DNA from: Paraburkholderia humisilvae
Lineage (GTDB): Bacteria > Pseudomonadota > Gammaproteobacteria > Burkholderiales > Burkholderiaceae
DNA: 54,511 nt
Assembly: GCF_902859855.1 (NCBI RefSeq)
Contig: NZ_CADIKH010000046.1
Location: 1 to 54,511, forward strand
Reading direction: 5' to 3'
Shown: positions 42,933 to 50,937 of the stretch, piece by piece
Layout of the letters: each line of letters begins with the position of its first letter
How positions within the stretch are numbered: position 1 is the first letter of the stretch
Notes under the pieces: generated by a model
Seen by the model: only the letters and a program-made list of their open reading frames with translations
What the model was told of the DNA's origin: nothing
Databases searched by the model: none
Translations under genes and position numbers: made by a program

Positions 42933-44495
42933 ATGAACGCGCGCCGGCTCGCTTTCTCTCTTTCGCTGGGCGGCAGCACCGCTACCCTGCTGCTTGCTGC
43001 CTGCTCGTTCGGACCGAACGGCGCGCCGCCCGCGATGCCTGAACCCGCACACTACGGCGCACAGCCACAGCCCGACCAGACGGTGGCCGCGCAAGGTGTC
43101 ACGCAACGATTTGTGGTCGGTGCGCCACCGGTGCCGCAATGGTGGCGTCTCTACCAGTCCGACGCGCTCAACGCGCTGGTCGACGAGGGTTTGCGCGATA
43201 GCCCGACGCTCGAAGCCGCGGATAAGAATCTCGCGGCCGCGCGCGAACAACTGCGCGCACAGATCGGCAGTTCGCTGTTGCCGACGATCGATGCCGGCGG
43301 GCAGGTATCGCGGCAACGCGGGCTCGCGATTCCCGAGATCGGACCGAACACGTTTCTGTATAACGTGTTTGTCGGACAAGTGCAGGTGCAGTACACGTTC
43401 GATCTGTTTGGCGCGGTGCGCTATGCGAATGCGTCGCTGGCGAAACGCGTCGACCTGCAGGCGTATCAGTTCGATGCCGCGCGCCGCGCGCTCGCGGCGA
43501 ATATCGTGTCGGCCGCGATCCATGCAGCGATGCTCGACGCGCAGGTCGCCACCACGGAGCGGCTTGTCGCACTCGCGAACGAGCAGGCAAGCGACACGCA
43601 ACGGCGTTATGCACTCGGCGCGGTCTCGCACGGCGACATGTTGAGTGCGCAACAATCGGCGGCGAGCCTCGCCGCCGGGTTGCCTGCGCTGCGTCAGCAG
43701 GCGCTTGCGACACGTCATGCGCTCGCGGTGCTGCTGGGCCGTACACCGGATGCGGCGCCACCCGCGCTCGATCTCGCGCAGTTGCATCTGCCGGACGAAG
43801 TGCCGGTGGTCGTGCCATCCGCCCTGCTGCGCGCGCGCCCTGATATCCAGGCGGCCGACGCGGCGCTGAAGGCCGCCGCCGCGGATGTCGGCGTTGCCAC
43901 GGCGCAGATGTTCCCGAGTCTGACGCTGAATGCATCGATGGGACAAGGCGGTTTTAACTGGCCGGCTGCGGTGTCCGGCGCGGGCGCGCTATGGAGCATT
44001 GCGGGCTCGTTATCCCAGCCGATCTTTCATGGCGGTGCGCTCGTCGCGCAGCGGCGTGCCGCGCTCGATACCTACGATGCCACCGCCGCACAGTACAAGC
44101 AGACCGTGCTGACCGCATTTCAGAACGTTGCCGATACGCTGGCGGTGCTCGAGCACGACGCGCAGTCGCTTGGCGCCGCCGGTACGGCCGCCGTCGCCGC
44201 GCAGCGCGGCTTCGAGGAGACGTCGGCGCGCTACCGGCTGGGCGCGGTGCCGGCAGCGACCGCGCGGGCAAGCGAACAGCAGTACCGTAATGCGCGGCTC
44301 GACGAGATCCGCTATACAGGTGCACGGCTGGCGGATACGGCCGCGCTCTTCCAGGCGATGGGGAATCCGCCGGACAGCCCGGTCAGTTCCGCCAACCCGC
44401 AAGTTGCGGCATCGACCCACCGCGAACCGGCTCCAGCTCGGGGCGACTGCGTTTCATCGGCATCGGCACCCGACGGCTGTCCGCCTGGCCGATAA
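42933..44495 (+). CDS. NodT/OprM-type outer-membrane efflux lipoprotein
   Basis: 520 residues from the ATG at 42933 (GGGGA about 8 nt upstream; a TTG two codons earlier overlaps the pump stop). Signal peptide with lipobox LLLAAC, then two outer-membrane-factor repeats (ADKNLAAAREQLRAQIGSSLLP, LLRARPDIQAADAALKAAAADV). It forms the trimeric TolC-like exit duct for the pump encoded just upstream. The last 40 residues are Pro/Ser/Ala-rich and poorly conserved. Confidence 0.93.
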   Translation: MNARRLAFSLSLGGSTATLLLAACSFGPNGAPPAMPEPAHYGAQPQPDQTVAAQGVTQRFVVGAPPVPQWWRLYQSDALNALVDEGLRDSPTLEAADKNLAAAREQLRAQIGSSLLPTIDAGGQVSRQRGLAIPEIGPNTFLYNVFVGQVQVQYTFDLFGAVRYANASLAKRVDLQAYQFDAARRALAANIVSAAIHAAMLDAQVATTERLVALANEQASDTQRRYALGAVSHGDMLSAQQSAASLAAGLPALRQQALATRHALAVLLGRTPDAAPPALDLAQLHLPDEVPVVVPSALLRARPDIQAADAALKAAAADVGVATAQMFPSLTLNASMGQGGFNWPAAVSGAGALWSIAGSLSQPIFHGGALVAQRRAALDTYDATAAQYKQTVLTAFQNVADTLAVLEHDAQSLGAAGTAAVAAQRGFEETSARYRLGAVPAATARASEQQYRNARLDEIRYTGARLADTAALFQAMGNPPDSPVSSANPQVAASTHREPAPARGDCVSSASAPDGCPPGR

Positions 44496-44557
44496 TCGCG
44501 GTTGCCGGATACGCCGGCCATCGTGTCATTGGCTCAGCAGTCTGCACACGACATCGG

Positions 44558-45697
44558 CTAGTCGAGCTTCGCTCGCTCGCGTTCCAGGTCCGCGAGTTGC
44601 CGCTCCAGATTCAACCGATCGCTCTCGAGCGTGGCGGAATCGAGCTCGAGTGTGGATTGGTTGTCTTCGGCATGCACTTTGTCGCGCCAGGCCTCGTTGA
44701 GATGGGCGTCGATTCGCGACAGTTCGCTTTCGGCGTCGCGCCTTTTGCCTTCCCATTCGCGGTGCGAGTCCTGATATTTGCGTTGCTGCCACTGAGCGGC
44801 GTCCATCGTCGATTCGTCAGCGAATACCGATGTCATCCTGGACGCCGTGTTGTGCAACACGATGGCCCGTATTCCCGGAGGCAAGTCGGCGCGCTGCGTG
44901 GAACTCCTCGGTTGGCTTGACTCGTAGCGGCGCTTCGCGTCCTCGTAGTCGCGCGTTGCCTGCTCCGCCTGGCGCCGATAGAGGCTCGCCTGTGCGGATG
45001 CTTCATGCAGGCGTCGGGTCGCGTCATACTTTTTGCTGTCCAGATCGGCAATACGGTTCTCGGCACCGGCTCTCGCACGACATGCGCTATCCAGCTCGGC
45101 CTTCTTTGTGGTCCCCTCTGCCTGCTTCGTTTGCAGCTCCGTCTTCTTCGCGTGGACTGCCGCTTCAGCACGCGCCTTGTCTGCCTCTGACCCGCCGCCT
45201 CCTCGCAAGCCGACGACATTATCTGTATGCCACTGCCCATTGGCATTTCGTTCGATGGCTATACCAGGCTTGACCGGATCGTCCTGCTGCACGACACGCC
45301 ATGCGCCGTTTGCATTGTCTCTGGAAGCCCGATACCAGTTTCCGTCGTGTTGCAGGTATCGCTGTCCTTTGCCGTCAACGAAAATACCCGGATTGGCCGA
45401 ATCGGATTGCAGTTCACCGTCAGGCTTCGCGATATAGCGGGCGGGCACCGCAGCACCGTTCGCTCCGGTGCCTTGTGCCGGATTGCGTGTCCCATCGGAT
45501 GGCCTTCGCGTCGCGCTAGCCGCGGGACGTAGCAAGGTGCCAACGGTGTTTGTGCCACTTTCCCCGCCGGTCTGCGACGCGCCAGGCCGAGCCGGTGAGT
45601 CTGTGTGGCCGGGGTTCGCCTCTGAAGCGCCGGGTTCCGCCCGGTAGGTATTTGTCTCGTGATAACCATGACCGATATCACCGATATGCATGCCCAT
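44558..45697 (-). CDS. effector-like protein C with LRGGGG motif and long coiled coil
   Basis: 379 residues, no signal peptide. Start MGMHIGDIGHGYHETN, then a disordered region rich in Gly/Ser/Thr/Pro. A Tyr/Trp-containing module (FVDGKGQRYLQHDGNWYRAS, then GAWRVVQ and GIAIERNANGQWH) covers about residues 103-162 and ends in VVGLRGGGG at 161-169. A long charged coiled coil fills 170-379. The G-x-W-x-V-V ... G-x-W ... LRGGG order is shared with protein B, and the N-terminus with protein A. I recall similar W-rich modules ending in GL(R/K)GG in large Pseudomonas toxin-like proteins. The ATG has GGGAG 9 nt upstream. It converges with the efflux operon. Confidence 0.75.
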   Translation of the reverse strand: MGMHIGDIGHGYHETNTYRAEPGASEANPGHTDSPARPGASQTGGESGTNTVGTLLRPAASATRRPSDGTRNPAQGTGANGAAVPARYIAKPDGELQSDSANPGIFVDGKGQRYLQHDGNWYRASRDNANGAWRVVQQDDPVKPGIAIERNANGQWHTDNVVGLRGGGGSEADKARAEAAVHAKKTELQTKQAEGTTKKAELDSACRARAGAENRIADLDSKKYDATRRLHEASAQASLYRRQAEQATRDYEDAKRRYESSQPRSSTQRADLPPGIRAIVLHNTASRMTSVFADESTMDAAQWQQRKYQDSHREWEGKRRDAESELSRIDAHLNEAWRDKVHAEDNQSTLELDSATLESDRLNLERQLADLERERAKLD

Positions 45698-45882
45698 TCG
45701 CGCACTCCCTGATGTAAACGGATCAGATTTCGCACGTCGCTGTGATTCCGGGTGGACATGCTGATGACCATTACACCAATGAAGGCCCGCGTGATGTGGT
45801 ATTCACGCATGATCGAATTTAAAAATCAGGGATACCGAGCATCCGCACGAAACCAGGTCATACCGTATGCCATGCACGCCAA

Positions 45883-45919
45883 TAAAAAACGCGTTCGGGC
45901 ACTATGCCGCGAACGCGTT
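45883..45919 (-). terminator. rho-independent terminator of the PBP1a gene
   Basis: AACGCGTTCG (45888-45897) is the exact complement of CGAACGCGTT (45910-45919), with a 12-nt loop. On the minus strand the stem runs into TTTTTTATT. It lies 30 bp past the PBP1a stop. Confidence 0.92.
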
Positions 45920-45948
45920 CGTTTGAAGCAGGCCTGACTACGTGTGCG

Positions 45949-48465
45949 TCATGGCTTGTTCGATTCGAACAGGTCCATGATCTGCTTTTTCTCCGTCGAC
46001 GACACGGTGGGCTGCGGCTGAGCTTGCTGTTGAGGTGTCATCGACGCCGGGCCCACGCCGCCCTGCACATCGCTTGCGGCCGCAAGCGGATTCGCACCAT
46101 CCATGCCGATGCTCGCAATAAAGCCGCTGCCCGGCTCTCTATCCGTGTAGAACAGTTCGCCGTCGACCGGCGCGACGCCAGCAGGCATCTCCGGCTCCGC
46201 CTGCGGCACGCCACGCAGCGCGCGGCCCATGTAATCAATCCAGATCGGCAACGCGAGCTGCGCACCGAATTCACGGCTGCCGAGGCTCTTCGGCTGGTCA
46301 TAGCCCATCCATGCCACCGCGACGAGCGATTGCTGGTAGCCGGCGAACCAGCCGTCCTTCGCGTCGTTGGTCGTGCCGGTCTTGCCCTGCAGGTCCGAGC
46401 GATGCAGCGCGTTGGACGCGGCGCCGGTACCGGCCGTCGCAACCGAATGCAGCAGGCTGTTCATGATGTACGCGTTACGCGGATCGATCGTGCGCGGCGC
46501 GTCGCGGCCCGCGACGAGCGGCTGCGCGCGTGACAGCACGACACCGCGCGAGTCGGTCACTTCTGAAATCAGATACGGATTGACCCGGTAACCGCCATTG
46601 GCGAACACCGAATACGCGCTCGCCGATTGCAGCGGCGTGACGAGCCCCGCGCCCAGCGCCATCGGCAGATACGGCGGGGTCTTGTCGGCGTCGAAACCAA
46701 AGCGCTGCGTCACATAGTCTTGCGCGTACTTCGTGCCGATATACGACAGGATACGGATCGACACGAGGTTCTTCGACTTCTCCAGCGCCACGCGCATCGA
46801 CATCGGACCATCGGGTTGATCATCGTCATGCGGCTCCCACGCGTCGCCGCCCGGCGTAGACGGCGGGAAGTACAGCGGCGCGTCGTTGATGATGGTCGCC
46901 GGTCCAAGCCCCTTTTCGAGCGACGCCGAATAGATGAACGGCTTGAAGCTCGAGCCCGGCTGCCGCCACGCCTGTGTCACGTGGTTGAACTTGTTCTTGT
47001 TGAAATCGAAGCCGCCGATTAACGCGCGAATCGCGCCGTCCTGCGGCGTCAACGACACGAGCGCCCCTTCCACTTGCGGCAGCTGCGTGATCTGCCAGTT
47101 ACCGTTCGCATCCACGACGATGCGCACGATCGACCCCGGACGAATGCGCTGCGCCTGCGACGCACGCGGCGACAGCGCCACAGCCGCAAACCGGAGACCA
47201 TCGGCCTTCACCGTCGCGACCGTGCCGTCCTGCATCTGTACGGTCACTTCCTTCGGGCTGGCCGCGGTGACCACCGCGGACATGATCTCGCCGTTGTCCG
47301 GATGCTCGGAAAGGGCGTCTTCAATGGTTTCCTCGCGCTCGTCGGCGTCGGCCGGCAGTTCGATGAAGCCCTCCGGACCGCGATAGCCGTGCCGCCGCTC
47401 GTAGTCCATCACGCCCTTGCGCACCGCGTTGTACGCGGCATCCTGATCGGCCGAATCGATGGTCGTCACAACGTTCAGGCCGCGCGTATAGGCTTCGTCC
47501 TTGTACTGCGCGTACATCATCTGCCGGACCATTTCGGCAATGTATTCCGCGTGCACGCTGTACTCGTTGCCCGTGAGCTTCGCGTGAATGTCTTCCTTCA
47601 ACGCCTGATCGTATTGATCCTGCGTGATATAGCGCAAATCGAGCATCCGCTTCAGGATGTATTCCTGACGGATCTTCGCGCGTTTCGGATTGACGACCGG
47701 GTTGTACGCGGACGGCGCCTTCGGCAGGCCCGCGAGCATCGCGTCTTCGGCCAGTGTGAGGTCTTTCAGATCCTTGCCGAAATACACGCGTGCGGCGGCG
47801 GCGAAACCGTATGCGCGCTCGCCCAGGTAGATCTGATTCATGTACAGCTCGAGAATCTGGTCTTTCGATAGCGCACGCTCGATCTTGTACGCAAGCAGCA
47901 TCTCGTAGACCTTGCGCGTATAGGTTTTCTCGCTCGACAGGAAGAAATTGCGCGCGACCTGCATCGTGATCGTGCTCGCGCCCTGCGACGCACCACCATG
48001 CGACAGGTCGGCGAAACCGGCGCGCAGGATACCGACGAAATCGACGCCGCCGTGCTCGTAGAAGCGATAGTCTTCGATCGCGAGCACCGCCTTTTTCATC
48101 TGATCCGGGATGTCCTGAAAGCGCACGAGACTGCGCCGTTCCTCGCCGAATTCGCCGATCAGCACGTGGTCCGCTGTGTAGACGCGCAGCGGCACTTTCG
48201 GCCGATAGTCGGTCAGCGCTTCGAGCGACGGCAGCTGCGGATTCATCACGACGAGCGCATAGCCGACGATCAGCGCGCCGACCACGCCAAGCGCAACGAT
48301 CAGCCCGAAGAACCACAGCACGAGACGCGTCGCGAGCGACGCGCGGCGCGCAGGCGGTTTTTCTTCATGGCGGTGGTACGGATTGTCGGCCCTCTCCGGA
48401 TCGCGGCCCCGATCGCCGGGATGGTCAGAAGAGTTCGAGGAAGGCGGTCGTTTGATGATAGGCAT
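45949..48465 (-). CDS. mrcA: penicillin-binding protein 1A (bifunctional transglycosylase/transpeptidase)
   Basis: 838 residues from the ATG at 48465. A short cytoplasmic tail and one membrane helix (about 46-73) precede the glycosyltransferase domain with catalytic Glu131 in EDYRFYEHGG and GASTITMQVARNFFL. A PBP1A-specific inserted domain with an OB-like fold follows, then the transpeptidase domain with the active-site serine in GSSFKP, the SKN triad and KTGTTND. It polymerises and cross-links peptidoglycan in the periplasm. The gene has its own terminator. The frame is open to 48555, but the start chosen gives the family's N-terminus. Confidence 0.96.
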   Translation of the reverse strand: MPIIKRPPSSNSSDHPGDRGRDPERADNPYHRHEEKPPARRASLATRLVLWFFGLIVALGVVGALIVGYALVVMNPQLPSLEALTDYRPKVPLRVYTADHVLIGEFGEERRSLVRFQDIPDQMKKAVLAIEDYRFYEHGGVDFVGILRAGFADLSHGGASQGASTITMQVARNFFLSSEKTYTRKVYEMLLAYKIERALSKDQILELYMNQIYLGERAYGFAAAARVYFGKDLKDLTLAEDAMLAGLPKAPSAYNPVVNPKRAKIRQEYILKRMLDLRYITQDQYDQALKEDIHAKLTGNEYSVHAEYIAEMVRQMMYAQYKDEAYTRGLNVVTTIDSADQDAAYNAVRKGVMDYERRHGYRGPEGFIELPADADEREETIEDALSEHPDNGEIMSAVVTAASPKEVTVQMQDGTVATVKADGLRFAAVALSPRASQAQRIRPGSIVRIVVDANGNWQITQLPQVEGALVSLTPQDGAIRALIGGFDFNKNKFNHVTQAWRQPGSSFKPFIYSASLEKGLGPATIINDAPLYFPPSTPGGDAWEPHDDDQPDGPMSMRVALEKSKNLVSIRILSYIGTKYAQDYVTQRFGFDADKTPPYLPMALGAGLVTPLQSASAYSVFANGGYRVNPYLISEVTDSRGVVLSRAQPLVAGRDAPRTIDPRNAYIMNSLLHSVATAGTGAASNALHRSDLQGKTGTTNDAKDGWFAGYQQSLVAVAWMGYDQPKSLGSREFGAQLALPIWIDYMGRALRGVPQAEPEMPAGVAPVDGELFYTDREPGSGFIASIGMDGANPLAAASDVQGGVGPASMTPQQQAQPQPTVSSTEKKQIMDLFESNKP

Positions 48466-49011
48466 GACTGGTATGTCGGCGCGTCGCTCCGCGCCGTCTA
48501 TACGCGTGCTTTCGTACGCGGATGAATCGTGTCTGGGTGCGCCGCCAGGCTGCAAGGCCCCCGGCCGACCTCAACGCATGCAATGAAGACATGCCATTCA
48601 GGTAGGGAATAGCGGCACGTCAAGGCGGCATGCCAAAGCAGCGTGTGGCGCAACGTAATAGCGCATTTTAAAGAAGTCCAGCCGCATACTAGCGGATTTT
48701 TTTGTAAGAATTCCCTCACGATTAAGCGCCAACGAGCAAAAAGAACGGAAAAACGGCATGGAAACCCGAAGCGCCCACCAAGGCGCCACCTGAGCGCCAA
48801 TCGTATACAGCCGTGCGGTTATCAACAGAACTTGTTGAAAGACCTGTGGACAATGCCCGTCTAAACCATACAAATCATTGATGTCACAGCAGATTCATCG
48901 GGCGCCCGGTTTCACATCCGGGCCAGTCGTTTTATGATGGACCGCATGCGCCATGCCGGCGCGTGCCCGCTCGGGACAACCCGCTGTTCCAACAACTACA
49001 CGAGCCGCCTC
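48466..49011. other. divergent intergenic region upstream of PBP1a
   Basis: 546 bp with no supported gene. An A/T-rich patch (about 48650-48730) probably carries the PBP1a promoter. A short stem CCGC-GCGG with a T7 tail (48682-48702) is too small to call a terminator. The stretch before 49012 holds the promoter of the next gene. Confidence 0.5.
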
Positions 49012-49596
49012 ATGAACAAGCCTAGCGAACGCATTGTCGTCTTCGTGTCGCCCGCTCAGAAGCGCGCGATCACCGCAACGGCCGAAGAACTCGGGATCAG
49101 CATCAGCGAACTGATGCGGCGCGCCGTGCTCAATTTCGGCGCGACCAGCGAACAGGTCAGAGCGGCTAGCATCGTCGACCGGCTGCGCGCGCCGCGCGAA
49201 CCCGACGCGCTGAACGAAGCACTGCAGCGTGTCGCGCGTTCGACGAAGCATGGCCGCGCCGCACTGCCAGCGGCGCTTGCGCCGAAAGATGCATCCGTTC
49301 AGCGCGCGAACGGAACGACACTCGATGCGGGTCGCGACAACGCCGCGCAGAACGCAGCCGATCTTGCGCCTGTGCCCATCGCCCCGCCGCAAGCATGGTC
49401 CGACGTGGCTGCCGCCGACGATACACCCCAGCACGCGCAGGCAGCCGATGCGCAAGCGGCCGCCGAGGCCGCGGCGCGTGTGGCGGCTGCGAAAGCCATG
49501 GCGCTGAAGGCGAAGGCAAAAAGCACGGCGGGTGCCGCTGGGTGCGACGACAGTGCGTTCATCGATCCGGCAGAAGGCACGGGCCGTTTTGCGTGA
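49012..49596 (+). CDS. ribbon-helix-helix-like protein with Ala-rich tail
   Basis: 194 residues. The first 45 residues (RIVVFVSPAQKRAITATAEELGISISELMRRAVLNFG) have the beta-helix-helix pattern of MetJ/Arc-type DNA-binding proteins. The rest is Ala/Gln/Pro-rich, with a long alanine-lysine stretch (about 150-175) reminiscent of histone-like tails, and ends FIDPAEGTGRFA. Function unknown; a chromosomal DNA-binding or mobilisation-type accessory role is possible. The ATG at 49012 is used although the ribosome site is weak; an in-frame ATG at 48934 precedes it. Confidence 0.7.
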   Translation: MNKPSERIVVFVSPAQKRAITATAEELGISISELMRRAVLNFGATSEQVRAASIVDRLRAPREPDALNEALQRVARSTKHGRAALPAALAPKDASVQRANGTTLDAGRDNAAQNAADLAPVPIAPPQAWSDVAAADDTPQHAQAADAQAAAEAAARVAAAKAMALKAKAKSTAGAAGCDDSAFIDPAEGTGRFA

Positions 49597-50141
49597 ATCT
49601 GATGTAACGATCATCCCGCGCGCAGGTATAGGACGCGTCCCGCTCGTGCGTCAGCGATACGAAAGAATCGATCCCTGACGCACGGGCGCACGTTCGGCGC
49701 AACGCATCTTACCGAACATGCATCGCGGTTCGCGCGAAAGAGTCCGTACTCCGGGCTCCGACTCTCTATTCATAACGGCGTTTCCGACGCACGAAGCGTC
49801 GACGCCCTCCTCGTGTCTCATCTGTCGCATGCATCGACCCGCACGTCAAAGCGTCATCGCGCGTCGCTCCGCGCATGTTTGGCGCGATGATGTTTAAGCC
49901 CTTTTTAAGAGACCCGGTGGTGTAATATCCGCCGGCTATCGAGCATGTTGCCGCGCATCGGTTGAGCGTCGCATCAGGTGGTTGACATGATCGATGCGCA
50001 CAGCGCTCTTGCAATGCGCAGGTGCGCCCCGATGTTCGGTCGCGCCGGATGCGCAGTATGCAACGCAGCGGCATAAACTAGCAGATACACGGGTCAGCGC
50101 GCCGGAAATTCAGCGCCGGTTTCAATCAACGGAGGACTTTC
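49597..50141. other. intergenic region upstream of pspA with a strong hairpin
   Basis: 545 bp. No protein-coding frame is supported. It contains a 10-bp perfect inverted repeat (CGTGCGTCAG 49645-49654 with CTGACGCACG 49675-49684), whose interior adds CGAT/ATCG pairing. Further on, A/T-rich spots at about 49890-49930 may be the pspA promoter; I see no clear sigma-54 -24/-12 box. Confidence 0.55.
49645..49684. repeat. 10-bp inverted repeat with nested 4-bp stem
   Basis: Outer arms CGTGCGTCAG and CTGACGCACG match perfectly; an inner CGAT (49655-49658) can pair with ATCG (49667-49670), leaving a small bulge ATCC. It sits 48 bp after the RHH-like gene. Lacking a T tract, it could be an atypical terminator or an RNA-stability element. 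Confidence 0.75.
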
Positions 50142-50822
50142 ATGTCGCTTTTTGACAGCATCTCGCGGACACTTAAAGGTCTGCTGAACGACGCAGCCGA
50201 TTCAGTGCAGGACCCGTCGCGTGATGCACGCCAGATCGTGCGCGAACTCGACGAGAGCATCGCCAAAGCGGAGAACTCGCTGATCGAGATAGAGGCGCAG
50301 GTCGCCATGCAACAAAGCAAACGCGACGTGGCTGCGGACAAGGCGAAGAAGTACGAAGACGGCGCGAAGCGCGCGTTGCAAGGCGGCGACGAAGGCCTCG
50401 CGCGTGAAGCGCTGGCCGCGCAAGCCAACGCCGAAACCGAACGCGACGCACTGACACGCGAGTTGGCAACGCTCGAGCCGTCGGTCGATCAATTGAAGAA
50501 ACAGATCGGCGACATGCGTCAACGCCGCAACGATCTGTCCGCCCGCTCGAACATCCTGCAAGCGAAGCAGCAGATCGCACAGGCGAAGGATACGGCGGCA
50601 ACCGCGCTCGGCGGTATCGGCGGCAAGAACCTGTCGGAAGATTTCCAGAAGCTCGAGGACAAGGTCACCTTGTCGAACGCGCGCTCCGATGCACGACTGA
50701 ACTCGGCCGACGTGAAAAGCGGCAAGGCGCTCGACGACAAGCTTGCGGAACTCGATCGTGGCCCGTCGGTCGACGACCGTCTTGCTGCATTGAAGAAGCA
50801 GTTGAACACGCCCGCCGAGTAA
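50142..50822 (+). CDS. pspA: PspA/IM30 family membrane-stress protein
   Basis: 226 residues, an almost continuous coiled coil with the PspA/IM30 amphipathic N-terminal helix (SLFDSISRTLKGLLNDAADSVQDPSRDARQIV). PspA-family (ESCRT-III-like) proteins bind the cytoplasmic face of stressed inner membrane and help keep the proton gradient. The E. coli partners pspBC/pspF are absent; a TPR membrane protein gene follows after 115 bp, an arrangement seen in Burkholderia relatives. Ribosome site GGAGG with 6 nt spacing. Confidence 0.93.
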   Translation: MSLFDSISRTLKGLLNDAADSVQDPSRDARQIVRELDESIAKAENSLIEIEAQVAMQQSKRDVAADKAKKYEDGAKRALQGGDEGLAREALAAQANAETERDALTRELATLEPSVDQLKKQIGDMRQRRNDLSARSNILQAKQQIAQAKDTAATALGGIGGKNLSEDFQKLEDKVTLSNARSDARLNSADVKSGKALDDKLAELDRGPSVDDRLAALKKQLNTPAE

Positions 50823-50937
50823 GCGCCGAAGTCACGATGGTCACGGCGGGCCAAAGGCGCCGCGCGGCGTTTTGTCACTGCGCGGCGCGGCAAACCGATC
50901 GACATGGAGGCGGGTGTCAAAACGCCCGGCTTGCATC

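Noticed and set aside
45698..45882. hrpII-type box (TTCG-N16-TTCG) upstream of effector-like genes.
   Set aside because: TTCG elements occur but at wrong spacing (for example 20 nt), in this region and upstream of the genes at 36008 and 37676.
48682..48702. CCGC-ATACTA-GCGG followed by seven T as a terminator.
   Set aside because: The stem is only 4 bp and there is no plus-strand gene upstream to terminate.
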